The notes below the pieces were generated by a model that was not told where the DNA came from, did not search any database, and saw only the letters and a list, made by a program, of their open reading frames with translations. A stretch of DNA of 64,000 nt from an uncultured Phascolarctobacterium sp. Lineage in GTDB: Bacteria; Bacillota; Negativicutes; Acidaminococcales; Acidaminococcaceae. This document shows positions 1 to 7,555 of this stretch, piece after piece. The stretch's first letter is position 1; the number at the start of each line of letters is the position of its first letter. The stretch spans positions 62,001-126,000 of the forward strand of contig CASDXO010000006.1 of NCBI GenBank assembly GCA_949285135.1, given 5' to 3'. Position numbers and translations under genes: made by a program.

Positions 1-588
1 ACTCTCGAAGGTTATGACAATGTACGTATCGTAAACGGCGATATATTGAAAGTTGATATTATGCAGGAGGTTGGCGCAGAAAACTTTAAGGTCTGTGCAA
101 ACCTGCCCTATTATATTACGACGCCGATAATTTTTGCCTTGCTGGAAAAACGCCTGCCGATGGAAAGGCTTGTAGCCATGGTGCAGAAAGAAGTTGCCGA
201 GCGTATGGCTGCGCAGCCGGGCGGACGCGAATACGGTGCGCTTTCTGTGGCCATTCAGTATTTTACCGAGCCGGAAATAGCTTTTATCGTGCCGCCCTCT
301 TCCTTTATCCCGGCGCCGGCAGTGGATTCTGCTGTTATCGTCTGCAAGCGCAGAAAGCAGCCTCCTGTACAGGTATGCGATGAAGCATTATTTTTCAGGG
401 TAGTTAAGGCAGCCTTTTCCATGCGCCGCAAAATGCTCAACAACGCCTTGAAGAATATGGGCATCAGCAGCGAGCAGTGCGCTAAATGGCTGGAATTGGC
501 CGGTATCGACGGCAAAAGGCGCGGCGAGACCTTGACGTTAGAAGATTTTGCCGCCCTGACTAATACCTTTGCGGAGATTAAAAAATAA
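1..588 (+). CDS. rsmA: 16S rRNA dimethyladenosine transferase, 3' part
   Basis: The open frame runs from base 1 with no start codon, so the gene is cut by the window edge. It carries the tail of the Rossmann SAM-binding fold and the catalytic NLPYY motif (in CANLPYYITTPI), followed by the basic C-terminal domain ending at a TAA. The family (KsgA/RsmA) dimethylates two adjacent adenines near the 3' end of 16S rRNA during small-subunit maturation. The last roughly 195 residues are present and intact, ending just before a strong terminator. Identification is secure; only the N-terminus is missing. Confidence 0.95.
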   Translation, partial: TLEGYDNVRIVNGDILKVDIMQEVGAENFKVCANLPYYITTPIIFALLEKRLPMERLVAMVQKEVAERMAAQPGGREYGALSVAIQYFTEPEIAFIVPPSSFIPAPAVDSAVIVCKRRKQPPVQVCDEALFFRVVKAAFSMRRKMLNNALKNMGISSEQCAKWLELAGIDGKRRGETLTLEDFAALTNTFAEIKK

Positions 589-604
589 AAATATTATAAA
601 AGTA

Positions 605-648
605 AAACGGCACTTAAATTTATTTTTAAGTGCCGTTTGATATTTTTG
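605..648 (+). terminator. Intrinsic terminator after rsmA
   Basis: A 13-bp perfect stem (605-617 with 626-638) closes an 8-nt loop and is followed by a T-rich run. It ends the rsmA transcript. Confidence 0.85.
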
Positions 649-761
649 TGAATAAGACAGGTAAAGTAGAGAATATCGTCGAAGTAAAAATAAATAGCAG
701 ATTTATTTTTGGTATGTTAATTAATTAGAAGTTAAGTATTTAAGTAAAGAGATGTGGGAAA

Positions 762-1130
762 ATGGCTGATATAATAATTCTATTATCTTGTATGTATGTG
801 ATTTATAAATTTTCTTCTAAGTTAATTAAATACAAATTTACTCTTTTTTCGCATAAAAAATATTATTATGCTAGTATAGTTAGTAATTTGATTTTTATTA
901 TTTTAGGAATATTGGTAGCTAGTAATTTGTTTTTCTCTATTGATTTTGATGCTTGGGGGATGATGCTATTTACGATAGGAGCATATTTACAATTATATTA
1001 TTTTGAAGATATGGTAAAATATAATAAAGTAAAATTCCCTATTTCGTTAAAATTATTGAAATATGCTAAAATATTCATTATTATATCTATTCTGTTTTTA
1101 ATTTTTGTTGTTATACGAGCTAAGTATTGA
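762..1130 (+). CDS. Small AT-rich polytopic membrane protein, unknown function
   Basis: This 122-residue protein has about four hydrophobic segments (roughly residues 3-17, 38-58, 66-82 and 100-119) separated by Lys-rich stretches. I do not recognise a family. The gene and its 5' flank are strikingly AT-rich, with Ile/Phe/Leu/Tyr codons mostly ending in A or T, unlike the GC-balanced neighbours on both sides. It stands alone between the rsmA terminator and a convergent terminator, and the upstream site gives only a weak ribosome binding sequence. The composition suggests acquired DNA or a fast-evolving small membrane protein. The frame is intact, so expression is plausible but unproven. Confidence 0.6.
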   Translation: MADIIILLSCMYVIYKFSSKLIKYKFTLFSHKKYYYASIVSNLIFIILGILVASNLFFSIDFDAWGMMLFTIGAYLQLYYFEDMVKYNKVKFPISLKLLKYAKIFIIISILFLIFVVIRAKY

Positions 1131-1138
1131 AGCTAATA

Positions 1139-1168
1139 AAAAAGCAGCCATACGGCTGCTTTTTATTT
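1139..1168. terminator. Bidirectional terminator
   Basis: A 9-bp GC-rich stem (1141-1149 with 1154-1162) has an A run on the left and a T run on the right, so it can serve both the rightward gene ending at 1130 and the leftward operon ending at 1171. Confidence 0.8.
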
Positions 1169-1170
1169 TA

Positions 1171-1800
1171 CTATTTATATTCCATGCGGAAACTGTTGAG
1201 AGAGTAAAGCACCTGTGGAATACAAGTCCTGTATTGGGATGAAGGAAAGATATAAAGTAGTTCATATGTTTTACCGTCGTGTACGGCCTGTGCCTGCAGG
1301 AGCAGTTTTTCGCCGTAGTAATCAGTTTGCTGGGACAGGCTGCAGTGCCAGTCCAGCCAGGCGGAATGAGTCCACTTCCAGAATACCTGTTTATTAGGAA
1401 AGTCCGGTAAGGGCTGTTCAGATTGGAAGTGTTCCTTATCTAGAGGGTCAATGATGTTGACTGCCATCAGCTGCGCATTACTGGCTGCGTGTACCAGCAT
1501 GGGCCCTTGTGCCTGGGGAAGCTCTGCCAGAGGGTCGCTGCCAAAAACTTTAGGTATTGCCAGAGCATAACCGCCTGCCTTATTTACTACCCATGTAAAG
1601 TCTGATGTTTGCGGGGGATGCAGCTCCTGTCTGGAAACAGGTGGCGTTTTAACAGCGTTTTTACGCGCGGGGATGGAGGGAGCGGTGGTAGCTGCTTTGG
1701 CAGTGTTTACAGCTGTCGTTGGCGCTGCTGCAGCACAGATCAGAGTGATTGCTGACAGAAAGGCTGACAGCAGGCAGACTAAAAATTTTTTCTTGAACAT
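1171..1800 (-). CDS. Secreted protein of unknown function
   Basis: The 209-residue product starts with a typical signal peptide (KKK then a hydrophobic core, probable cleavage in the Ala cluster near residues 22-26). An Ala/Pro/Thr-rich linker follows to about residue 65, then a compact domain rich in aromatic residues with Cys at about 154 and 193 that could pair. I do not recognise the family. It is the last gene of a minus-strand run (Rrf2, cysK, HD protein, mnmA), 21 nt after mnmA, and is followed by a terminator. The export signal points to the periplasm or envelope. No function is assigned. Confidence 0.75.
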   Translation of the reverse strand: MFKKKFLVCLLSAFLSAITLICAAAAPTTAVNTAKAATTAPSIPARKNAVKTPPVSRQELHPPQTSDFTWVVNKAGGYALAIPKVFGSDPLAELPQAQGPMLVHAASNAQLMAVNIIDPLDKEHFQSEQPLPDFPNKQVFWKWTHSAWLDWHCSLSQQTDYYGEKLLLQAQAVHDGKTYELLYIFPSSQYRTCIPQVLYSLNSFRMEYK

Positions 1801-1821
1801 CTAATCATCATACTTTCTTTA

Positions 1822-2901
1822 TTAATCGTTAAAATCGGCAATAATACCGCCGCCTACAACGTAATCACCATCGTAGAAGACAACAGCCTGACCGGGAGTG
1901 ATTGCTCGCTGTGGCTCGTCAAAAATGACATGCACACGGCCGTTTTCTGCCGGTTCGATAGCAGCAGGAACGTCTTTTTGACGGTAGCGGGTTTTGGCTG
2001 TTACTTTAAGCGGGCTGGTAAGGTGGTCAACAGTAATAAAATTGCAGTCCTGTGCCCACAGTTCCTTGCGGAACAGTGCTTCATTAGGACCAAGGATAAC
2101 CGTATTGGCAGCAATATCCTTGCGTATTACATACAGAGGATAGGCGTATGCCAGCCCTAATCCTTTACGCTGACCGACAGTATAGTGTATCTGGCCCCTG
2201 TGAGTACCGAGGACGGAACCGTCGATATGGATAAATTTACCGGGACGGGATTTTTTACGGCTGAGGCGGTTGACAACGGCAGCATAATCACCGTCGGCAA
2301 CGAAGCAGATGTCCTGACTGTCAGGCTTTTGCGCCGTAACAAGCATATTTTCCCGGGCGATGCCGCGTATTTCCGGTTTACTGAGAGAAGCCAGCGGCAG
2401 CAGGATATGGGCAAGCTGCTCCTGCGTAAGGTTAAAAAGCATGTAGCTTTGGTCTTTGGCAGGATCGAGTGCCCGTGCCAGCAGCCAGCGCCGTTTTTCA
2501 GCAGAGTATTCAATGCGGGCGTAATGGCCAGTGGCAAGATATTCGCAGCCCAGCTCACGGGCTTTATCAAATAAGATACCAAATTTAATATGTTTGTTGC
2601 AGTCTACGCAGGGATTAGGCGTGCGGCCCTGCTGATATTCGCTGACAAAATGGTCGATGACGCATTTTTTGAAGCAGGGAGAAAAATCAAGGGTATGATG
2701 TTCGATACCCAGTTTTGCAGCTACCTGACGCGCGTCTGTAATATCCTGACGCGGCTCGTCCGGAGCTTCAATGCCGATATCACTGTTGCCGAACATCCTG
2801 ACGGTAGCGCCTACTACTTCATAGCCCTGCTGCTGCAGCAGTAAGGCGGCAGCACTGCTGTCGACGCCGCCGCTCATGGCGGCAAGAACTTTCTGTTTCA
2901 T
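1822..2901 (-). CDS. mnmA: tRNA-specific 2-thiouridylase MnmA
   Basis: MnmA activates U34 of Lys, Glu and Gln tRNAs with ATP and transfers sulfur to make 2-thiouridine. The PP-loop SGGVDSS lies at residues 10-16. The catalytic pair is visible as Cys98 in NPCVDC and a second Cys in the SQDICF motif of the central domain, with a C-terminal beta-barrel after it. I chose the ATG at 2901, directly before KQKVLAAMSGG, because an upstream in-frame start would lie inside the HD gene. The resulting 359 residues are normal for the family. The start follows the HD-protein stop by one base, which suggests coupled translation. Cysteine metabolism genes upstream fit the need for sulfur. Confidence 0.95.
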   Translation of the reverse strand: MKQKVLAAMSGGVDSSAAALLLQQQGYEVVGATVRMFGNSDIGIEAPDEPRQDITDARQVAAKLGIEHHTLDFSPCFKKCVIDHFVSEYQQGRTPNPCVDCNKHIKFGILFDKARELGCEYLATGHYARIEYSAEKRRWLLARALDPAKDQSYMLFNLTQEQLAHILLPLASLSKPEIRGIARENMLVTAQKPDSQDICFVADGDYAAVVNRLSRKKSRPGKFIHIDGSVLGTHRGQIHYTVGQRKGLGLAYAYPLYVIRKDIAANTVILGPNEALFRKELWAQDCNFITVDHLTSPLKVTAKTRYRQKDVPAAIEPAENGRVHVIFDEPQRAITPGQAVVFYDGDYVVGGGIIADFND

Positions 2902-2902
2902 G

Positions 2903-3490
2903 TTATTTACCCAGTCTTTCGCAGGCTTCGTTGATGGCCGCTTCGTCTGCGCGCATGGCAAGGATGGTTTTTTCAATCAGCTCGTCCAGCGTCCAGCCGA
3001 GCGCTTCTGCGCCGTCAGTAATAACGTCGCGGCTGCAGCCTGCGGCAAAGCGTTTGTCTTTGAATTTTTTCTTTACAGATTTCAGCTCCAAATCCATAAC
3101 GCTCTTTGAGGGGCGCATGATGGCAACTGCGCCGATAAGGCCGGAAAGCTCGTCAATAGCAAAGAGAACTTTTTCCATCTGATGCTCGGGTGCAATATCG
3201 TTTTGTGCCAGACCGTAGCCGTGGCTGGCGGTAGCGCGGATTAAACGCTCGTCCAGACCATATGCGCGCATGATTTCCTGAGATTTCACGCAGTGCTGTT
3301 CAGGATATTTTTCAAAGTCAAGGTCGTGCAGCAGGCCGACGAGTCCCCAGAAGTCAGCTTCTTCGCCGTAGCCGAGTTCTGCGGCAAAATAGCGCATAAT
3401 CCCCTCTACAGTTAAGGCATGACGCAGATGAAAGGGTTCTGTATTATATTCGGTTAAAAGTTTCCAGGCATTTTCTCTGTTAAGTTCCAT
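2903..3490 (-). CDS. HD-domain hydrolase
   Basis: This 195-residue protein belongs to the HD superfamily of metal-dependent phosphohydrolases. The first metal-binding His lies in the FHLRHAL segment (about residue 21-24), and the HD pair is in LLHDLDFEKYPE (about residues 53-56). A later conserved His is in ATASHGYG (about residue 89). The substrate cannot be read from the sequence; relatives act on nucleotides or related phosphates. It lies between cysK and mnmA with short gaps (33 nt and 1 nt), so it is very likely cotranscribed. A GGAG-type ribosome site precedes the ATG. Confidence 0.85.
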   Translation of the reverse strand: MELNRENAWKLLTEYNTEPFHLRHALTVEGIMRYFAAELGYGEEADFWGLVGLLHDLDFEKYPEQHCVKSQEIMRAYGLDERLIRATASHGYGLAQNDIAPEHQMEKVLFAIDELSGLIGAVAIMRPSKSVMDLELKSVKKKFKDKRFAAGCSRDVITDGAEALGWTLDELIEKTILAMRADEAAINEACERLGK

Positions 3491-3523
3491 AATATTTTTC
3501 CTCCAAAGTATAAAAGTATCACT

Positions 3524-4453
3524 TTATTCAATAAAGCCGGGGGTGGACAGATAACGCTCGCCGCCATCCGGTAAAAGCACGATGATATTTTTACCGGCAT
3601 ATTCTGCGCGGCGTGCCAGCTGCAGTGCTCCGCAGAGAGCAGCACCGGAAGAAATACCTACAAGCAGGCCTTCACAGGCTGCCAGCTGGCGGCAGGCAGC
3701 ATAAGCGCTGTCTGCATCAATGTCGAGTATTTCATCAGCAACAGCAGCGTCGAAATTAGACGGAATAAAGTTTGCGCCGATGCCCTGCAGTTTATGTGCT
3801 GCGGCAGGCTTTCCGTTAAGAACAGGTGAATCGGCCGGTTCAACAGCAGCAATATGTATCTGCGGGTTCTGTTCTTTCAGATAACGGCCGGTGCCGGAAA
3901 GAGTGCCGCCGGTGCCGACGCCGGCAACAAAAGCTGCCAGCTGTCCTTGCGTATCGCGCCAGATTTCAGGCCCTGTTGTGCGGTAATGGGCAGCGGGATT
4001 ATTAGGATTGTCAAATTGTCCGGGTATAAAGGAGTTATCGATTTGTGCAGCCAGTTCGCAGGCTTTATCTACAGCGCCCTGCATGCCAAGTTTGCCGGGA
4101 GTGAGCACCAGCTGCGCTCCGTAGGCTTTCAGCAGGCTGCGTCGTTCCTGACTCATGGTATCTGGCATGGTAAGGATTACCTTATAGCCTTTGACGGCAG
4201 CAACAGCAGCCAGACCGATGCCGGTATTGCCGCTGGTTGGTTCAATGATGGTACTGCCGAGTTTTAGTTTTCCTTCTGCCTCCGCTGCTTCTATCATGGA
4301 CAGGGCGATGCGGTCTTTGGCGCTGCCAGCAGGATTAAAGTATTCCAGTTTGGCCAGCAGCGTGCATTCAAGTTTCAGTTGCCTGCCCAGATTATTAAGT
4401 GCCAGTAAGGGTGTATTGCCGATTAAGTCCGTAAGTTTTTCTGCTCTTGTCAT
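3524..4453 (-). CDS. cysK: Cysteine synthase A
   Basis: CysK makes L-cysteine from O-acetylserine and sulfide using PLP. The PLP lysine is Lys46 in NPAGSAKDR, the substrate loop TSGNTG lies at residues 73-78, and the phosphate-binding GVGTGGTLSG and the GISSGAA motif follow in the expected order. Length (309 residues) is typical. It lies 23 nt downstream of an Rrf2-type regulator, an arrangement like CymR- or IscR-linked cysteine genes. A cystathionine beta-synthase-like role is less likely because no CBS extension is present. Confidence 0.95.
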   Translation of the reverse strand: MTRAEKLTDLIGNTPLLALNNLGRQLKLECTLLAKLEYFNPAGSAKDRIALSMIEAAEAEGKLKLGSTIIEPTSGNTGIGLAAVAAVKGYKVILTMPDTMSQERRSLLKAYGAQLVLTPGKLGMQGAVDKACELAAQIDNSFIPGQFDNPNNPAAHYRTTGPEIWRDTQGQLAAFVAGVGTGGTLSGTGRYLKEQNPQIHIAAVEPADSPVLNGKPAAAHKLQGIGANFIPSNFDAAVADEILDIDADSAYAACRQLAACEGLLVGISSGAALCGALQLARRAEYAGKNIIVLLPDGGERYLSTPGFIE

Positions 4454-4476
4454 TTTATCATCTCTTTCACAGACGG

Positions 4477-4896
4477 TCAGTGCTGCCGACCGCGATATTC
4501 TTTAATCATGTCTTCCAATGTGGTATTGTCCACAACTTCGTTAATAGCTTCCTGCATTTTACGCCATAAACCTATCGTAAGGCAGGAATCTGTTTTATCA
4601 CAGCTGCCAGCACATTCCAGACAGGCTACGGGAGCAATGCTGCCTTCAGCCAGACGCAGGATTTCACCGGCAGTATATTGTGAGGGCTGCCTTGACAGAC
4701 GGTAACCGCCCTGGGCTCCGCGCGCACTTTGCACAAAACCGGCTTTACTCAGTATATTGATTATCTGCTCCAGATATTTATCGGAAATTTCCTGCCGTTG
4801 GGCGATTGCCTTCAGCGGAATATAATTTCCGGAATAGTTCAGTGCCAGATCAAGCATCAGACGCAGCGCGTAGCGCCCGCGGGTAGATATTTTCAT
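4477..4896 (-). CDS. Rrf2-family transcriptional regulator (IscR/CymR type)
   Basis: The 139-residue protein opens with the Rrf2 winged helix (MKISTRGRYALRLMLDLA; recognition helix near residues 36-55; wing KSARGAQGGYRL near 57-66). It carries four cysteines at 92, 95, 99 and 105. Iron-sulfur IscR proteins use Cys92, 98 and 104, whereas CymR has no such cluster, so an Fe-S sensor is plausible but spacing differs slightly. It is the first gene of the operon with cysK, which suggests control of cysteine or Fe-S metabolism and probably of its own promoter (TTGAAT-17-TAAAAT at 4955-4927). Confidence 0.88.
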   Translation of the reverse strand: MKISTRGRYALRLMLDLALNYSGNYIPLKAIAQRQEISDKYLEQIINILSKAGFVQSARGAQGGYRLSRQPSQYTAGEILRLAEGSIAPVACLECAGSCDKTDSCLTIGLWRKMQEAINEVVDNTTLEDMIKEYRGRQH

Positions 4897-4926
4897 ACAT
4901 GTGCACCGCCTTTCTTCAGTAGATTT

Positions 4927-4955
4927 ATTTTACTATGGTTCAGGTAGGAATTCAA
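4927..4955 (-). promoter_or_regulatory. Sigma70-type promoter of the Rrf2-cysK operon
   Basis: On the minus strand TTGAAT (4955-4950) and TAAAAT (4932-4927) are separated by 17 bp, about 25 nt before the regulator start. A CCTACC segment inside the spacer could be an operator but is not a clear match to a known box. Confidence 0.65.
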
Positions 4956-5010
4956 CAGGCAAGAGTGTAAGAATGCCGCGTAAAATAATTGGGCATCTTG
5001 GTCTGATTTA

Positions 5011-5019
5011 TGTTACAAT
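5011..5019 (+). promoter_or_regulatory. Extended -10 promoter candidate
   Basis: TGT followed by TACAAT at 5014-5019 forms an extended -10 element about 33 nt upstream of the next gene. The best -35 (TTGGGC, 4989-4994) is 19 bp away, so the call rests mainly on the extended -10. Confidence 0.45.
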
Positions 5020-5051
5020 AATTTATAACGTAAATTTTAGGGGGATGCCGT

Positions 5052-5390
5052 ATGGATCAGAAAAAGCTCGACAAGACTTTTAAATATTATCTGGGAGTCT
5101 TTACCGAAGATAAAGACATGGCTAAAATTTTAAATAAAGTATCTTTTCAGGATTTATTTAATCCGAAATTTTTGCAGGAAAACAGTAAGTTTACTTCTAT
5201 GGACGATATGATCTGGCGCAGCGGTTTCGGTATTATGAATCTGCTGGAAGTGGAAAATGTCAATCAGGATAAATGGAACGAATATATTGCCGCTAATACG
5301 GAATGTACTACCTGGCATGAATTTGGTAAGCTGGCAATGATTGACTGGATGAAAAATAAGCTGGATGAACTGAAAAAGGCTAAGCACTGA
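5052..5390 (+). CDS. Small soluble protein of unknown function
   Basis: The 112-residue product is Lys/Asp/Glu-rich and predicted largely helical, with several Trp residues in the C-terminal half (for example DMIWRSGFG and TTWHEFG) and no signal or membrane segment. I do not recognise a family. The start is supported by an AGGGGG ribosome site 6-7 nt upstream. The gene has its own promoter-like element and a terminator, so it forms a single-gene unit divergent from the Rrf2-cysK operon. A cytosolic accessory or stress protein is possible but nothing in the sequence identifies a function. Confidence 0.7.
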   Translation: MDQKKLDKTFKYYLGVFTEDKDMAKILNKVSFQDLFNPKFLQENSKFTSMDDMIWRSGFGIMNLLEVENVNQDKWNEYIAANTECTTWHEFGKLAMIDWMKNKLDELKKAKH

Positions 5391-5395
5391 TTATG

Positions 5396-5428
5396 ATACC
5401 GGAGCTTCTGGCTTCGGTATTTTCTTAT
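5396..5428 (+). terminator. Intrinsic terminator
   Basis: A 10-bp stem with one G-U pair (5396-5405 with 5411-5420) closes a 5-nt loop and is followed by TTTCTTATT. Confidence 0.75.
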
Positions 5429-5452
5429 TCTGCAGAATAAAGGAGTAGTATT

Positions 5453-6391
5453 ATGGAGATAATCTTGCATGCGTTTGACGGTATCCTGACAGTGATGCTG
5501 ATGATAGCGACAGGATTTTTGCTGGAAAGGCTGGGATGGTTTGGTGAGTCGAGCATCCTGCTTATTTCCAGACTGGTTACCCAGGTATGTCTGCCAACCT
5601 ATATGCTGACCAACTTACTGGCCAATTTTAAGCATGATCAGCTGCTGAGTATGAGCAGTGGCCTGATTGTACCGATTTTATCCATGCTGGCAGGCTATGT
5701 ACTGAGCAAGCTGATAGCTAAAGCTGTAAATATACCGCTGGGCAGACGAGGTGTTTTTACTACCTGCGTTTGTTTTTCCAATACTATTTTTATCGGCCTG
5801 CCGCTTGGTATCGCGTTGTTTGGTGAGGAGGGCGCACCCTATGTTATGATTTATTATATGGTTAATACTACGTTGTTTTGGACGCTGGGTGTACATGAAG
5901 TTTCCTCGGATGCAGGCAATCCATCGCCTCTGTTTAGCAGGGGGACGCTGAAAAGTGTTTTTTCCTGGCCGCTGGCAGGTTTTATTCTTGGTGTTATCAT
6001 GGTACTTTTGGAAATAGATTTGCCTAAACCGCTGTTCGATTCCTGCCGTTATATCGGCAGTATGACTACGCCTCTGGCCATGCTTTTTATCGGTATTGCC
6101 ATGAGCAAGACTTCATGGAAAGAAATTCGGTTTGATCGGTATCTGGCTGTTGCCATGCTGGGGCGCTATCTGTTAAGTCCGCTTTTGGTCATAGTGCTGC
6201 TGCCGTTTTTTAATCTGGATATTATGATGCAGCGAGTATTTGTCATGATGTCGGCAATGCCGGCCATGACCAACACTTCTATTGTTGCCAGAGCCTATGG
6301 GGGCGATTACCGTTATGCAGCCATGCTGACAGCTGTAAGTACCTGTCTGGCTATTATCATGGTGCCGATTTATATGTGGGTAATACATTAA
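5453..6391 (+). CDS. AEC-family (auxin efflux carrier-like) transporter
   Basis: The 312-residue protein has about ten hydrophobic segments in two halves, with the characteristic polar break ATGFLLERLGWF near the start and a CFSNTIFIGLPLG motif near residues 100-112 (the conserved asparagine-containing turn of AEC carriers). The C-terminal MSAMPAMTNTSIVARAYG segment is also typical. Bacterial members often move malate or other organic acids, but the substrate is not visible here. A GGAG ribosome site precedes the ATG. It is a single gene between terminators. Confidence 0.88.
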   Translation: MEIILHAFDGILTVMLMIATGFLLERLGWFGESSILLISRLVTQVCLPTYMLTNLLANFKHDQLLSMSSGLIVPILSMLAGYVLSKLIAKAVNIPLGRRGVFTTCVCFSNTIFIGLPLGIALFGEEGAPYVMIYYMVNTTLFWTLGVHEVSSDAGNPSPLFSRGTLKSVFSWPLAGFILGVIMVLLEIDLPKPLFDSCRYIGSMTTPLAMLFIGIAMSKTSWKEIRFDRYLAVAMLGRYLLSPLLVIVLLPFFNLDIMMQRVFVMMSAMPAMTNTSIVARAYGGDYRYAAMLTAVSTCLAIIMVPIYMWVIH

Positions 6392-6431
6392 ACACAAATT
6401 TTTAAATACGAACAAAAATTTGCAATAAATA

Positions 6432-6460
6432 TTGACAAAAGACTGCTCTCATCATAAAAT
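6432..6460 (+). promoter_or_regulatory. Strong promoter of the LysM gene
   Basis: Consensus TTGACA (6432-6437) and TAAAAT (6455-6460) are separated by exactly 17 bp. The predicted start of transcription is near 6467, immediately before the LexA-like box. Confidence 0.85.
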
Positions 6461-6468
6461 AAACATAG

Positions 6469-6482
6469 CGAACACATGTTTT
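6469..6482 (+). promoter_or_regulatory. LexA (DinR)-like SOS box
   Basis: CGAACACATGTTTT matches the Firmicute LexA consensus CGAACRNRYGTTYC at 13 of 14 positions. It lies at about +2 to +16 of the strong promoter, where a bound repressor would block transcription. A weaker related site occurs at 6409-6422. Confidence 0.65.
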
Positions 6483-6500
6483 TGAAAGATGGTGAAAAGT

Positions 6501-6791
6501 ATGAAAAAACTTTTAGCAATTTTCTGTGCTGCTTGCTTTGTTTATACAGCTATAAATACTATCTTTGCCGCAGAACCTGTTTATAATTATCAGCATGTGA
6601 CAGTAACCAGCGGAGATACCTTGTGGGGTATTGCCAGCCGTGCTGCTGGTGAAAATCAGGATGTGCGCGAGGTTGTTTGCCATATTTGTGATGCTAATGG
6701 CCTGACCAGTAAAAATATTTATCCGGGACAGGTATTAAAAGTGCCTGTTGCGGTCAAGGCTGCGGATGATTTAATGTTGGCGTCCAGATAA
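6501..6791 (+). CDS. LysM-domain protein, YneA-like candidate SOS division suppressor
   Basis: The 96-residue product has an N-terminal hydrophobic signal or anchor (about residues 3-24) and one LysM domain (about residues 34-84, with the SGDTLWGIASR start and the NIYPGQVLKVP end). This matches the size and layout of Bacillus YneA, which is induced by DNA damage and delays division. I placed the start at the second ATG (6501) because GGTG lies 6 nt before it; an in-frame ATG exists at 6489. A LexA-like box on its promoter supports the SOS idea. Without that context it would only be called an envelope LysM protein. lexA itself is not in the window. Confidence 0.75.
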   Translation: MKKLLAIFCAACFVYTAINTIFAAEPVYNYQHVTVTSGDTLWGIASRAAGENQDVREVVCHICDANGLTSKNIYPGQVLKVPVAVKAADDLMLASR

Positions 6792-6863
6792 AAAGGTTTT
6801 ATTGTCCTTACGGCGAATTATATTATTTACCTGATAATAATATAGTGATAGGAGTGATGGACA

Positions 6864-7295
6864 ATGCAGAACAAAAAATGGATTGCGGCCGCCTTGGTTT
6901 GCGGCTTTATTTTAGGTAGCAGCACTGCTCCTGTAAAGGCAGGTATTTTGGGAACCGTAGTGAAAGGCGGTGCAGTTGGTCTTTTGGTAGATCAGTTTGC
7001 AGAACCGCTGAATGATGCTATCAATGCTTTGACGGCGAAATACGGTGTTAAGGACGAGTATTCTACCAAGGTAGTACCGATTATTACTGTGGGTGACGGC
7101 AGCCGTGCCGGTGCTGCCCAGGTGTCCGGGCCTAAGGAACAGGTGGATAAATGTAAGGCTGCCTTGCAGATAGAAGCTTCTTTTTTCAATAATTTTCGCG
7201 CTACGGTGCTGGTGCCTATAGACAAAGTTTCTGTTACCGACGTTAACAGGGTTCAGGGAGTAGGCGTTGCTGCTTCTATTGATGTAAAAATTTAA
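6864..7295 (+). CDS. Secreted protein of unknown function
   Basis: The 143-residue product begins with a clear signal peptide (MQNKKW, hydrophobic core, probable cleavage after PVKA near residue 26). The mature part starts with a Gly-rich ILGTVVKGGAVGLLV stretch and continues with alternating beta-like segments (VVPIITVGDGSRAGAAQVSG, FRATVLVPIDKV, VAASIDVKI). I do not recognise the family. A ribosome site (AGGAG) precedes the ATG. It is likely exported to the periplasm or cell envelope and ends at a bidirectional terminator. Confidence 0.75.
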   Translation: MQNKKWIAAALVCGFILGSSTAPVKAGILGTVVKGGAVGLLVDQFAEPLNDAINALTAKYGVKDEYSTKVVPIITVGDGSRAGAAQVSGPKEQVDKCKAALQIEASFFNNFRATVLVPIDKVSVTDVNRVQGVGVAASIDVKI

Positions 7296-7311
7296 ATATA
7301 TGTGTCAAAAG

Positions 7312-7342
7312 AAAAACCGGACTATAAAGTCCGGTTTTTTTA
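7312..7342. terminator. Bidirectional terminator
   Basis: An 8-bp GC-rich stem (7316-7323 with 7328-7335) is flanked by an A run and a T run and separates convergent genes. Confidence 0.85.
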
Positions 7343-7537
7343 TCTATATTTGTTTTTGTGTTTATTACGTTTCTTTTCAGCCTCAGCTTCCTGCTGTTTG
7401 TATTCCTGATAAATATACAGGCCGGAAAGAGGAATGCCGGCACCGAAAAAACCTATCCAGCGATTGCCGAGAAAATATTCGGCAGCAAAACCGGCGATAA
7501 TTACACCGATAACTATTTTGAACATACTCATTTTCAT
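7340..7537 (-). CDS. Small membrane protein
   Basis: This 65-residue protein has one or two hydrophobic segments (about residues 5-21 and 27-42) and a highly charged C-terminal tail (KQQEAEAEKKRNKHKNK). A GGAGGT ribosome site lies 9 nt before the ATG, which supports it as a real gene despite its size. It starts 18 nt after gluQ ends and is probably cotranscribed. I do not recognise a family; a topology with the basic tail in the cytoplasm is likely. Confidence 0.65.
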   Translation of the reverse strand: MKMSMFKIVIGVIIAGFAAEYFLGNRWIGFFGAGIPLSGLYIYQEYKQQEAEAEKKRNKHKNKYR

Positions 7538-7555
7538 AAAACATACCTCCGAAAA

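Noticed and set aside
255-515. Minus-strand open frame inside rsmA
   Set aside because: It lies opposite a clear methyltransferase coding frame and has no ribosome site or family pattern.
2185-2574. Long plus-strand frame opposite mnmA
   Set aside because: It mirrors the codon pattern of mnmA on the other strand and has no recognisable domain.
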